DNA of 64,000 nt. It comes from Flavobacterium cheongpyeongense. GTDB taxonomy: Bacteria > Bacteroidota > Bacteroidia > Flavobacteriales > Flavobacteriaceae. Made by a program: the position numbers and the translations under genes. The stretch's first letter is position 1; the number at the start of each line of letters is the position of its first letter. Below are positions 35,805 to 44,363 of this stretch, piece after piece. The notes under the pieces were generated by a model. That model saw only the letters and a list, made by a program, of their open reading frames with translations, was not told the origin of the DNA and did not search any database. The DNA lies in assembly GCF_003202435.1 (NCBI RefSeq), contig NZ_QJHK01000010.1, positions 106,960-170,959 on the forward strand, written 5' to 3'.

Positions 35805-36398
35805 ATGGCTAGTAAAGATCGTATTTTAAGACAAAAAGAAGAGACAAGAAATAACATTCTTGGCGCTGCTTATGATATCGTGAAAGAAGAAGGCTGGACG
35901 GGATTAAGTATGCGCAAGATTGCTGACAAAATTGAATATACTGCTCCTATTATCTATGAATATTTTTCTAATAAGGATGCGATTTTAAGAGAATTAACCG
36001 GAAAAGGTTTCCTTAAATTAGGCAAAGAACTGGAAGATGCAAAAGCTAAATTTGAAAAGCCGGAAGAACAAATTGAAGCCATGTGGATGGCCTATTGGGA
36101 TTTTGCCTTTACGGATACTGAGATGTACCAGGTAATGTTTGGCGTACAGGTGAACTGTTGTTCTGAACAATGTGATGCTGCTAAGACGCCTTACAAGTTA
36201 TTTACTGCTGTTATTGCAGAAATAATGAAAAAGAACAACCCTACTGATGAAATCATTAAACAAAAGTATTTTACTTTCTTTTCGGTCATTCATGGTTTGA
36301 TTGCGATCAACATCATCAACAAAAGTGATGTAATGGAAACCATCAACAATCAGATTCTGAAAGATGCAATTGGCGGTATTATAAAATCAATACAATAA
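35805..36398 (+). CDS. TetR/AcrR family transcriptional regulator
   Basis: A 197-residue repressor: N-terminal helix-turn-helix RNNILGAAYDIVKEEGWTGLSMRKIADKIEYTAPIIYEYFSNKDAILREL, then a helical ligand-binding domain containing MWMAYWDFAFTDTEMYQVMFGVQVNCC. It is immediately upstream of an RND efflux operon in the same orientation and flanked by shared palindromic sites, so it very probably represses itself and the pump and is released by a pump substrate. A cysteine-rich stretch (VNCCSEQCDA) in the ligand domain is unusual. Confidence 0.92.
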   Translation: MASKDRILRQKEETRNNILGAAYDIVKEEGWTGLSMRKIADKIEYTAPIIYEYFSNKDAILRELTGKGFLKLGKELEDAKAKFEKPEEQIEAMWMAYWDFAFTDTEMYQVMFGVQVNCCSEQCDAAKTPYKLFTAVIAEIMKKNNPTDEIIKQKYFTFFSVIHGLIAINIINKSDVMETINNQILKDAIGGIIKSIQ

Positions 36399-36414
36399 AA
36401 AAATTTCACTATTA

Positions 36415-36628
36415 CTTAACAGTGTTTAATAATTTAATGCAGTAATAAAAAGTTTTTTTGCCCGCTTGCTTAACAGTGATAAATAATTTAATTAACATAA
36501 AAACAGCTTCCTTTAGCCAGTTACTTAACACCGATAAATAATTTAATACCGATTTACAGAATGAAATTGGAACATCATTATTTGAATTTTTACATCAATA
36601 AACTTAACATCGTTAGATAATTTAATAC
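36415..36628 (+). promoter_or_regulatory. array of four candidate TetR operators ahead of the efflux operon
   Basis: Four 26-bp copies at 36415-36440, 36469-36494, 36524-36549 and 36603-36628 all begin (C)TTAAC and continue with A(G/C/T)(T/C)G, a T/A-rich centre and ATAATTTAAT. The cores TAACAGTGTTT, TAACAGTGATA, TAACACCGATA and TAACATCGTTA are variants of the palindrome TAACAGTGTTA at 35773-35782. Spacing is 54, 55 and 79 nt. The last copy ends nine bases before an ATG at 36637, mirroring the layout at the TetR start. Confidence 0.7.
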
Positions 36629-36708
36629 TATTAAAAATGAATTTGCAGCCTATCAGAAATAAAAAATTTAAAAACGAGAATGTCCAACAAATTAAAACCA
36701 ATACGAAA

Positions 36709-37848
36709 ATGAAAAATGTAATTATAACCAGCTTTATTCTGGCGCTTGTATTAAGCAGCTGCGCAGATAAATCACAGGCACCAGCTCCACCACCACCTGT
36801 TTTACCTGTTGCAGCCATAACAAGCGAAAACACCACCACTGATAATGAATATCCGGCTTCGATACAAGGAACAGTAGATGTTGAAATTCGTCCACAGGTA
36901 AACGGAAATCTTGACCGTGTTTTAGTAGATGAAGGTGCGTATGTTTCTAAAGGCCAGACTTTATTCAAAATAAACGAACGCCCTTTTCGTGAGCAGTTAA
37001 ACAATGCTTTGGCAAGTCTTCATGCTGCAGAAGCTGCTTTGATCAACGCTCAGTTAGAAGTAGATAAATTAACACCTTTGGTACAAAACAAAGTGGTTTC
37101 TGATTATCAGTTAAAAACAGCGAAAGCTTCTCAAAAAATTGCTGCTGCCAATATCGAGCAGGCAAAAGCAATGGTCGCTTCTGCTAAAATCAATTTAGGA
37201 TATACTAATGTTACGGCTCCTGTAAGCGGTTACATCGGAAGACTGCCTAAAAAGCAAGGTAGTTTAGTGTCTGCAACTGATGTTGAACCTTTAACTACAC
37301 TTTCTGATGTACATGAAGTATTTGCTTATTTCTCTTTGGGAGAAACCGATTTTATCAATTTTAAATCTCAGTATGCTGGAAACAGTATTGGAGACAAAAT
37401 CAAAAAATTACCTCCGGTTTCTTTGATATTGGCTGATAACAACGCCTATCCGCAAACCGGAAAAATTGATATGGTAAACGGTCAGTTTGATAAAACTACA
37501 GGTGCTATTACTTTGAGAGCTACTTTTCCAAATGCAAACGGAACTTTACGTTCCGGAAACACAGGAAGAATCCGTCTTGGCTTACAACATGATAACGCTA
37601 TTCTGGTACCGCAATCGGCTACGATAGAAATGCAGGATAAAATATTTGTCTTTACGGTAGATAAAAACAACAAGGTTACAAAAATGCCAATTACTGTTAT
37701 CGGAAAAACAGGAACTAATTACCTCATTAAAGATGGTGTAAAATCCGGTGACCAAATTGTATTGAGCGGTATTGATAAACTTCAGGAGGGGCAAGTGATT
37801 CAACCTGAGAAAGTAGCTAAAGTTGCCCAAATAACTAACAAAAAATAA
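36709..37848 (+). CDS. RND efflux periplasmic adaptor (membrane fusion) lipoprotein
   Basis: A 379-residue AcrA-like adaptor: lipoprotein signal ending LSSC (Cys18), a proline-rich linker, barrel-sandwich segment VEIRPQVNGNLDRVLVDEGAYVSKGQTLFKINERPF, an alpha-hairpin (about 85-150), the second lipoyl half VTAPVSGYIGRLPKKQGSLV, then beta-barrel and membrane-proximal domains. It bridges the inner-membrane pump and outer-membrane channel. ATG 36709 gives a clean signal; an in-frame ATG at 36637 would add 24 charged residues and is considered less likely, although it sits where the TetR start sits relative to its operator. First gene of the efflux operon. Confidence 0.93.
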   Translation: MKNVIITSFILALVLSSCADKSQAPAPPPPVLPVAAITSENTTTDNEYPASIQGTVDVEIRPQVNGNLDRVLVDEGAYVSKGQTLFKINERPFREQLNNALASLHAAEAALINAQLEVDKLTPLVQNKVVSDYQLKTAKASQKIAAANIEQAKAMVASAKINLGYTNVTAPVSGYIGRLPKKQGSLVSATDVEPLTTLSDVHEVFAYFSLGETDFINFKSQYAGNSIGDKIKKLPPVSLILADNNAYPQTGKIDMVNGQFDKTTGAITLRATFPNANGTLRSGNTGRIRLGLQHDNAILVPQSATIEMQDKIFVFTVDKNNKVTKMPITVIGKTGTNYLIKDGVKSGDQIVLSGIDKLQEGQVIQPEKVAKVAQITNKK

Positions 37849-37859
37849 TTTTTACAAAA

Positions 37860-40800
37860 ATGTTCAAAATATTTATACAAAGACCTGTACTGGCAACCGT
37901 AATCTCCATCTTACTGGTGATCCTTGGAGTACTTGGACTTACGAAATTGCCTTTACAACAGTTTCCTGATATTGCGCCTCCCTCAGTTTTGGTTACAGCG
38001 GTTTATCCTGGAGCTAACGCAGAAACGGTTTTACGTTCTGTGGCACCTTCTCTGGAAGAATCTATAAATGGTGTTGAGAATATGACGTATATGAGCTCTA
38101 CTGCCAGTAACGATGGTACGTTAGCGATTACGGTTTTCTTTAAATTAGGTACAGATGCCGACCAGGCTGCGGTGAACGTTCAGAACCGTGTGGCACAGGC
38201 GACAAGCCAGCTGCCTGCAGAGGTGGTTCAGCAAGGTGTAATTACGGCAAAACAACAAAACAGTTTCATCATGGCGATTGGTATGTACTCCGAAAACGAA
38301 TCAAAATACGATCAGACTTTTGTTGCCAATTATGCTCAAATTAATATTATTCCGGAGATTAAACGTATTCCGGGTGTAGGTTCTGCCAGTATTTTTGGTG
38401 GAGTTAAAGATTACTCGATGAGAGTTTGGCTCAATCCAACTCAAATGTCGACTTACAATGTGACGCCAAATGAAGTTATGGCAGCTATTCAGGACAAAAG
38501 TTTAGAGGCTGCTCCTGGTAAATTTGGAGAAAGAAGTAAAGAAGTTTTTGAATATGTAATTAAATACAAAGGAAAACTAACAAAGCCTGAGGATTATCAA
38601 AACATTGCGATTCGTTCGAATGCAGATGGTTCTGTACTTCGCTTAAAAGATCTTGCCAGAGTTGAATTGGGTGCTTACTCTTATAACAGTTTAACACGCC
38701 TGAATGGCAAAAAAGGAATTGTAATCGGGGTTATTCAGTTAGCCGGATCCAATTCTAATGATATACAGATTGCAATTAATAAATTGATGGTGAAAGCCTC
38801 TAAAGATTTTCCTCAAGGAATAAAACACAATATTTTCTACAGTACAAAAGTATCTTTAGACCAATCTATTGAACAAGTAGAGCATACATTACTGGAAGCC
38901 TTTATACTGGTATTTATCGTAGTATTTATCTTTTTACAGGATTTCAGATCAACATTAATCCCGGCAATTGCTGTACCTGTAGCAATTTTAGGAACGTTCT
39001 TCTTCATGCAGTTATTCGGATTCTCGATCAACCTTTTAACGCTTTTCGCTTTAATTCTGGCGATTGGTATTGTGGTTGATGATGCGATTGTCGTCGTCGA
39101 GGCCGTGCATGCGAAAATGGAGCACAAACGTTTGTCTCCAAAAATCGCCACACATGAAGCTATGCACGAAATAACGGGTGCTATTATCTCGATTACGCTG
39201 GTAATGGCTGCTGTATTCCTACCGGTCGGTTTTATGGAAGGTTCAACCGGGGTTTTCTATCGTCAGTTTGCTTTTACGATGGCGATTGCAATTGTAATTT
39301 CAGCCGTAAACGCTTTAACATTGTCCCCTGCCCTTGCCGCTTTATTCTTAAAAGACAATCACGGAGCACACGATGGAAATATGCCATATGTCAAACAGGG
39401 ATTTAAAGAGAAATTTTTCATCGGATTTAACAACAGTTTTAATGCTTTGACCAACCGTTATATAGGCGGACTAAAATTCTTGATCCGTAACAAATGGGTT
39501 AGTTTAGGCGGATTGGCTTTAATTACCATTGCTACGGTTGTAATGGTTAAAACTACTCCTGCCGGATTTATTCCAACAGAAGATCAGGGTTTTATTGCTA
39601 TTGCTGTTAATACACCATCCGGTACATCATTGGACGGAACTCAAAAAGTAATGACAGAAGCAGAGAACACACTGAAGGCTTTGGATGCATCCCGATTTGT
39701 AACTGCAATCTCAGGTTTTAACTTATTGACCAATTCAACTAGCCCTTCATCTGCAGTTGTTTTTGTATTGCTTAAGCCAAATGAAGAGCGTGGCGAGGTC
39801 AAAAACATTGAAGAAATTATGAATCAGGTTCGCGGCAAATTGGGCGCGATTTCCGGTGGAAGCTTCTTCGTATTTAGTTTCCCGACAGTTCCGGGATTTA
39901 GTAATGTTGAAGCTTTGGATTTAGTATTACAGGATAAAACCGGAGGCAAACTGGATAAATTTAGCGGAATTTCGCAACAATTTATTGGTGAGTTAATGAA
40001 ACGTCCGGAAATTGCGGTAGCCTTTACAAGTTTTAAAGCAGATTATCCTCAATTGCAATTGGATATCAATGATGCCAAAGCAGATCAATTGGGTGTTAAA
40101 GTAAAAGATATTCTGCAAACGATGCAGGCTTATTTTGGTAGTGCACAAGCTTCTGACTTTAACCGATTTGGTAAATATTACAGAGTCGTAGTTCAGGCTG
40201 ATATTGCCGACAGAGCAGATCCTACCGCCATTGACAGGGTTTTTGTAAAAAACAAAAATGGCGAAATGGTTCCTATAAATACTTTGGTAAAACTAAGCCG
40301 TATTTATGGTTCTGAAACGGCTTCCAGATACAATTTGTTTAACTCGATTGCGATTAATGCGATTCCGAAACCTGGATTTAGTTCCGGAGATGCCATTAAA
40401 GCAATTGAAGAAGTGGCAGCGCAACAATTACCTGCGGGTTATAGTTACGAATTCTCAGGTCAAACCCGTGAAGAAATTTCTTCCGGAGGGCAATCGGCAA
40501 CTATTTTCTTATTGTGTTTGATATTCGTCTATTTCTTACTTGCTGCACAATATGAAAGTTATATTTTGCCTTTAGCTGTAATCTTATCCATACCTGCAGG
40601 AATTTTTGGAGTATTCGCAGCCATTGGTTTAACCGGAATTGAAAACAACATTTATGTACAGGTTGCACTGGTAATGCTTATTGGACTGCTCGCCAAAAAC
40701 GCGATCCTGATTGTAGAGTTTGCCGTTCAAAAACGAAAATCCGGACAGGCTCTGGTAAAAGCTTCTCTTGATGCCGCTAAATTACGTTTGCGTCCTATTA

Positions 40801-41024
40801 TCATGACGTCGCTGGCTTTCGTAGTAGGATTAATTCCGATGATGAGTGCCAAAGGACCATCGGCTCAGGGTAACCACTCTATTAGTATTGGTGCCGCCGG
40901 AGGTATGGTTTCGGGAGTAATTCTGGGATTAATGATTATCCCGGTTTTATTTATCGTATTCCAACATTTACAAGAAAAGGTTTCGGGAAAACCGATTGCC
41001 GTAATTCATAACGAAGAAAAATAA
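37860..41024 (+). CDS. RND multidrug efflux permease (AcrB/HAE1 type)
   Basis: A 1054-residue inner-membrane proton-driven pump with the HAE1 pattern: MFKIFIQRPVLATVISILLVILG at the first span, QFPDIAPPSVLVTAVYPGANAETV, and motif GIVVDDAIVVVEAVH with the proton-relay aspartates in span 4. TTPAGFIPTEDQG begins the second half and LAKNAILIVEFAV lies in span 10. Length is standard. It starts 12 nt after the adaptor gene. Substrates are probably hydrophobic drugs or detergents, not determinable here. Confidence 0.96.
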   Translation: MFKIFIQRPVLATVISILLVILGVLGLTKLPLQQFPDIAPPSVLVTAVYPGANAETVLRSVAPSLEESINGVENMTYMSSTASNDGTLAITVFFKLGTDADQAAVNVQNRVAQATSQLPAEVVQQGVITAKQQNSFIMAIGMYSENESKYDQTFVANYAQINIIPEIKRIPGVGSASIFGGVKDYSMRVWLNPTQMSTYNVTPNEVMAAIQDKSLEAAPGKFGERSKEVFEYVIKYKGKLTKPEDYQNIAIRSNADGSVLRLKDLARVELGAYSYNSLTRLNGKKGIVIGVIQLAGSNSNDIQIAINKLMVKASKDFPQGIKHNIFYSTKVSLDQSIEQVEHTLLEAFILVFIVVFIFLQDFRSTLIPAIAVPVAILGTFFFMQLFGFSINLLTLFALILAIGIVVDDAIVVVEAVHAKMEHKRLSPKIATHEAMHEITGAIISITLVMAAVFLPVGFMEGSTGVFYRQFAFTMAIAIVISAVNALTLSPALAALFLKDNHGAHDGNMPYVKQGFKEKFFIGFNNSFNALTNRYIGGLKFLIRNKWVSLGGLALITIATVVMVKTTPAGFIPTEDQGFIAIAVNTPSGTSLDGTQKVMTEAENTLKALDASRFVTAISGFNLLTNSTSPSSAVVFVLLKPNEERGEVKNIEEIMNQVRGKLGAISGGSFFVFSFPTVPGFSNVEALDLVLQDKTGGKLDKFSGISQQFIGELMKRPEIAVAFTSFKADYPQLQLDINDAKADQLGVKVKDILQTMQAYFGSAQASDFNRFGKYYRVVVQADIADRADPTAIDRVFVKNKNGEMVPINTLVKLSRIYGSETASRYNLFNSIAINAIPKPGFSSGDAIKAIEEVAAQQLPAGYSYEFSGQTREEISSGGQSATIFLLCLIFVYFLLAAQYESYILPLAVILSIPAGIFGVFAAIGLTGIENNIYVQVALVMLIGLLAKNAILIVEFAVQKRKSGQALVKASLDAAKLRLRPIIMTSLAFVVGLIPMMSAKGPSAQGNHSISIGAAGGMVSGVILGLMIIPVLFIVFQHLQEKVSGKPIAVIHNEEK

Positions 41025-41026
41025 AC

Positions 41027-41140
41027 ATGGAAAATTATATAACGACAATTCTGGTGGCCATTATATTTGGCATCGGCTATATATCGTACAGAATCTCAAG
41101 AGACCTTGAAGTTAAAAAAGATACTTGTACAGAAATTTAA
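41027..41140 (+). CDS. 37-residue single-span membrane protein in the efflux operon
   Basis: A short frame beginning MENYITTILVAIIFGIGYIS, then RISRDLEVKKDTCTEI: one transmembrane helix and a charged cytoplasmic-type tail. It starts two bases after the pump stop and its TAA overlaps an in-frame ATG of the outer-membrane gene (TAATG), so it is tightly coupled to both. E. coli AcrB has a 49-residue helper, AcrZ, of comparable topology. No sequence similarity is claimed; the analogy is inference from size, topology and position. Confidence 0.65.
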   Translation: MENYITTILVAIIFGIGYISYRISRDLEVKKDTCTEI

Positions 41141-41154
41141 TGCCTACTTATAAA

Positions 41155-42573
41155 ATGAAAAAGTATATAACCAAAATCGTGATGGTCGCTATTTTGATCA
41201 CCTCACTAATATCCTGTAAAGTTTCTAAGGATATTGAAACTCCAAAAGATGCATTTCCTGAAAACTTCAGGAGCGCATTGGCTTCAGGCGATACCACTAG
41301 TATCGGAGATATGGAGTGGAAAAATTTCTTTACAGAACAGGATATCATTAAATTAATTGACAGTGCTGTAACTCGAAATAATGATTTACAGATTGCACAA
41401 AAAAACATTGAGATTGCCCAATACAAATTCACACAATCTAAATGGGGAAATGTGCCTCAGGTCAATTTATTTGTAAATGCAAATACCAGTAATCCGTCTG
41501 ATAATAGTTTTACAGGATTAAACCTGAGCCAGGCCATTGGCGCCAAACATATTGACGATTACTCTGCTGGCGCTTCACTTTCCTGGGAAGCAGATATCTG
41601 GGGAAAAATCAGAAATCAGAAAAAAGGAGCTTACGCAAGTTACCTTCAGTCATCAGAAGTAAAAAAAGCGTTGCAGACTACTATTGTTGCGAATGTTGCC
41701 AAAGGATATTATAATCTTCTGATGCTGGATACACAGCTTGAAATTGCAAAGAAAAATGTTCAGTTAAATGACAGTACAACCAACATTATAAAACTAAAAT
41801 ATGATGCAGGACAGGTAACTTCATTGGCAGTTCAACAATCTGAAGCACAAAAATTAACTGCCGCTCAATTGGTTCCTTTATTAGAACAAAATATTGCGAT
41901 TCAGGAAAATGCATTGAGTGTTTTAACAGGATCTTTTCCGGGTGCGAAAGAAAGAAATACACTTTTGACCCATATTACGATTGAAAACAATACTAAAATC
42001 GGAATCCCGTCTTCTGTAGTAAGCAGAAGACCGGATGTCAAAAGTGCTGAATTGGCTCTAAAAGCTGCCAATGCTAATGTTGGAGTTACAAAAGCAGATT
42101 TATATCCTGCCTTAAGAATCACAGCGCAAGGCGGATTAAACTCTTTTGAAACCAGCAACTGGTTCAATATTCCGGCTTCTTTATTTGGTACTGTAGCCGG
42201 AGGTCTGACTCAGCCAATATTCAATAATAAAAGAGTCAGAACGCAATATAATATCGCTGTAGCCGAAAGAGAAAAAGCAGTCTTAAACTTCAGACAACAA
42301 GTTTTGGTTGCCGTAAGTGAAGTGGCTGATGCTATGATTAAAACAGAGAAGTTACAGCAACAGGAAACGCTTTTGCAGGAGCGTGTAAAAACATTGCAGA
42401 CTGCGATCAGAAATGCTAATTTATTATTTAAAAATGGTATGGCTGAATATCTTGAAGTGATTACAGCACAGTCGGATTTATTACAAAGCGAACTAGAACT
42501 TGCCGATATAAAAAGACAACAACTTTCTGCTAATACCGATTTATACCGCGCATTGGGCGGAGGTTGGAGATAA
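41155..42573 (+). CDS. TolC-type outer membrane factor lipoprotein (NodT/OprM family)
   Basis: A 472-residue outer-membrane channel: lipoprotein signal ending LISC (Cys21), two repeats of the TolC helical-barrel pattern (NNDLQIAQKNIEIAQYKFTQ and TKADLYPALRITAQGGLNS), DDYSAGASLSWEADIWGKIRNQKKGAYASY and RRPDVKSAELALKAANANVG. It forms the exit duct of the pump. ATG 41155 gives the standard signal; ATG 41140 (TAATG with the small membrane protein) would add five residues and is also plausible. Last gene of the operon, with a terminator after it. Confidence 0.92.
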   Translation: MKKYITKIVMVAILITSLISCKVSKDIETPKDAFPENFRSALASGDTTSIGDMEWKNFFTEQDIIKLIDSAVTRNNDLQIAQKNIEIAQYKFTQSKWGNVPQVNLFVNANTSNPSDNSFTGLNLSQAIGAKHIDDYSAGASLSWEADIWGKIRNQKKGAYASYLQSSEVKKALQTTIVANVAKGYYNLLMLDTQLEIAKKNVQLNDSTTNIIKLKYDAGQVTSLAVQQSEAQKLTAAQLVPLLEQNIAIQENALSVLTGSFPGAKERNTLLTHITIENNTKIGIPSSVVSRRPDVKSAELALKAANANVGVTKADLYPALRITAQGGLNSFETSNWFNIPASLFGTVAGGLTQPIFNNKRVRTQYNIAVAEREKAVLNFRQQVLVAVSEVADAMIKTEKLQQQETLLQERVKTLQTAIRNANLLFKNGMAEYLEVITAQSDLLQSELELADIKRQQLSANTDLYRALGGGWR

Positions 42574-42600
42574 TACCCGTTTTTCATTATTTATTTCTGA

Positions 42601-42635
42601 AAACGCTGTGAGACTTCGGTTTTGCAGCGTTTTTT
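42601..42635 (+). terminator. intrinsic terminator of the efflux operon
   Basis: AAACGCTG (42601-42608) pairs with CAGCGTTT (42625-42632) and runs into T residues, 28 nt after the outer-membrane factor stop. Confidence 0.8.
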
Positions 42636-42898
42636 ATGAGACACGGATAACACAGATTCGCTAGGCAAAAATGCGGGTAAAAACAGATTTTTTTACTGAA
42701 AATTTCATGCAGATTTTACAGATTTAGTAAATCTTCTACTTTCTGTTCCCTTTATTCTTTATTCTAAAATCAACATTCTAAAACCTAAAATCATTAATAT
42801 GTCTTAAATGACCCTAAAATAGGCAGAAATACGTATTTCATTAAAAAATAACAATAGTAGATTTGTAGTAAATAATTAACCGATAACTATTTAATACC
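42636..42898. other. gap after the efflux operon, promoter of the DoxX gene
   Basis: ACACGGATAACACAGATTCG at about 42640 looks like debris of a dispersed repeat. TAGATTTG at 42858-42865 is a good -7 element, placing a start about 26 nt before the DoxX gene. Confidence 0.5.
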
Positions 42899-43279
42899 AT
42901 GAAAAAAGCGAAAATCATTTTCTGGACTACAACCATTCTTATTTTTCTATTTGAAGGCGTAATGCCGGCACTTACTTCTCAATCTGAAATGGCAAAAGAA
43001 GGAATCAGGCATTTGGGATATCCTGAATATTTTGGAAATGCGTTATTCGTTTTCAAAATTTTGGGCGTATTGGCATTAGTAATTCCGCAGGTGTCAAATC
43101 GTATTAAAGAATGGGCTTATGCTGGTTTCGTCTTCGATTTCATATTTGCATCGATAAGTCATTTTGTAGTTGACGGAATTGATTTTCAGGGCTTCTTTCC
43201 TTTAATAATTCTGGCAATTTTAATGACTTCTTACCTCTATCATCATAAAATAGAGCACTACAAAAGCAATTCAATATAA
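42899..43279 (+). CDS. DoxX family membrane protein
   Basis: A 126-residue, four-span membrane protein: KIIFWTTTILIFLFEGVMPALTSQ, HLGYPEYFGNALFVFKILGVLALVIP, WAYAGFVFDFIFASISHFVVDG and FPLIILAILMTSYLYHH. The LGYP and PxxLG/KILGVLAL pattern is typical of small DoxX-like proteins. Their role is unclear; some are linked to oxidative-stress systems. Followed nine bases later by a small cytoplasmic protein gene. Confidence 0.88.
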   Translation: MKKAKIIFWTTTILIFLFEGVMPALTSQSEMAKEGIRHLGYPEYFGNALFVFKILGVLALVIPQVSNRIKEWAYAGFVFDFIFASISHFVVDGIDFQGFFPLIILAILMTSYLYHHKIEHYKSNSI

Positions 43280-43287
43280 ATCAATTT

Positions 43288-43500
43288 GTGATGATTGAAG
43301 TTTTTAAAACAAATGTTCAGGAGGCTGCACAATCAGAAATGATGGTTGGGAGGCTTCTTGAGCATTTTCCAAACAGTGTCATCAACTTTGATCTGGAAGA
43401 CTGTGATAAAATTCTGAGAATTCATGCCACAGAAATTTCAAATCACAAAATAATTGAAGTTTTAAATTCACATGGCTTTCATTGCGAAGTACTTTTATAA
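43288..43500 (+). CDS. small HMA-like protein without the metal cysteines
   Basis: A 70-residue protein (MMIEVFKTNVQEAAQSEMMV, then RLLEHFPNSVINFDLEDCDKILRIHATEISNHKIIEVLNSHGFHCEVLL) with the beta-alpha-beta-beta-alpha-beta pattern of heavy-metal-associated domains but no CxxC. Such cysteine-free HMA-like proteins are common in Bacteroidota and uncharacterised. It is probably cotranscribed with the DoxX gene. The initial ATG may be the second Met. Confidence 0.65.
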   Translation: MMIEVFKTNVQEAAQSEMMVGRLLEHFPNSVINFDLEDCDKILRIHATEISNHKIIEVLNSHGFHCEVLL

Positions 43501-43832
43501 TACCTATTTTATTGATTAACAAAACAATAAAACAAAAACTCGTAATTTTAAAACTCAACTTTAAAAGATCAAAAATGAATCTCCCATCAGAACATCAGAC
43601 TATAATGTCTTATTTGATTTTGCAGAGCAGGTCCTGAAATCTTTGACTCTGAAATATTCCCCAAAAATTTCATGAATATAATCCTGACCATGTGGCTTTC
43701 CAGGATTTTCGTGTCTCCGTTTTTCATCATAGTATTTAAAAACCACTCAATCAGAGATCTCTTAGTATTAAAGGACTAATTTAATGAGTTTTTTTAAAAC
43801 TATATTTCAGAAAACTTTCTGAGAGGACAATG
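43501..43832. other. 332-nt gap with a possible decayed minus-strand frame
   Basis: On the minus strand about 43594-43733 reads FKYYDEKRRHENPGKPHGQD and IHEIFGEYFRVKDFR before a stop, protein-like but without a start or recognised family. It may be a remnant of a degraded gene. Nothing else is supported. Confidence 0.3.
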
Positions 43833-44030
43833 TTATATTAAATTATCATCGAAATAAAGAAACATAACAATTGTTTTTACTTTTCGGACAGCCTCTCCTC
43901 CTTCCTTACATCTTTCTATCGGCATTGACTTATCACTTACATAAACCAAATCTAACTTTTCAATAGGCAGTTCATGTTTTGTAATTAAAAGAGTTATTAA
44001 CTTTTGCTCTGCTTTTATAGTTTTATTCAT
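43833..44030 (-). CDS. hypothetical small protein
   Basis: A 65-residue frame starting at ATG 44030 (MNKTIKAEQKLITLLITKHE then LPIEKLDLVYVSDKSMPIERC). Longer in-frame starts exist up to 44066 but add a Cys-rich tail of unusual composition. No family is recognised, the gene is isolated, and its coding status rests on length and regular composition only. Confidence 0.4.
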   Translation of the reverse strand: MNKTIKAEQKLITLLITKHELPIEKLDLVYVSDKSMPIERCKEGGEAVRKVKTIVMFLYFDDNLI

Positions 44031-44363
44031 GTTGATTTTTCGAAAACAAGATTTTTCTAAAACCAAAATACAAATTACTGATTTACAGAATAATTACTTA
44101 TTAACAAATTTTAAAAAATAAAAAATATAGTATTAATCCTATTGATTTTTTTTTTAACTTTAAAAATATTTTTTATTTGCAGGTTGAATTATATAATTTC
44201 CATATATACCTTTTTGAGTTAATTTTTTAATGGATTGGATTAATTTTCGCTTGAGCTGATTTATAATTTTATAAAATTAATCTTAAATAAACAATCCAGT
44301 TTATTTCCAGTTTTACAGATGTAAGCCTTAACAATATAATAAACGTACTAAAAAATAATACCA
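44031..44363. other. AT-rich gap upstream of the glycosyltransferase
   Basis: About 330 nt with long A and T runs (for example at 44149-44156). I see no ORF, hairpin terminator or recognisable motif beyond probable promoter DNA for the gene at 44364. Confidence 0.4.

Noticed and set aside
36415..36628. Four regularly placed 26-bp repeats as a CRISPR array
   Set aside because: Spacing is uneven (54, 55, 79 nt), repeats diverge, they contain a palindromic core also present at the TetR promoter, and no cas genes are near.
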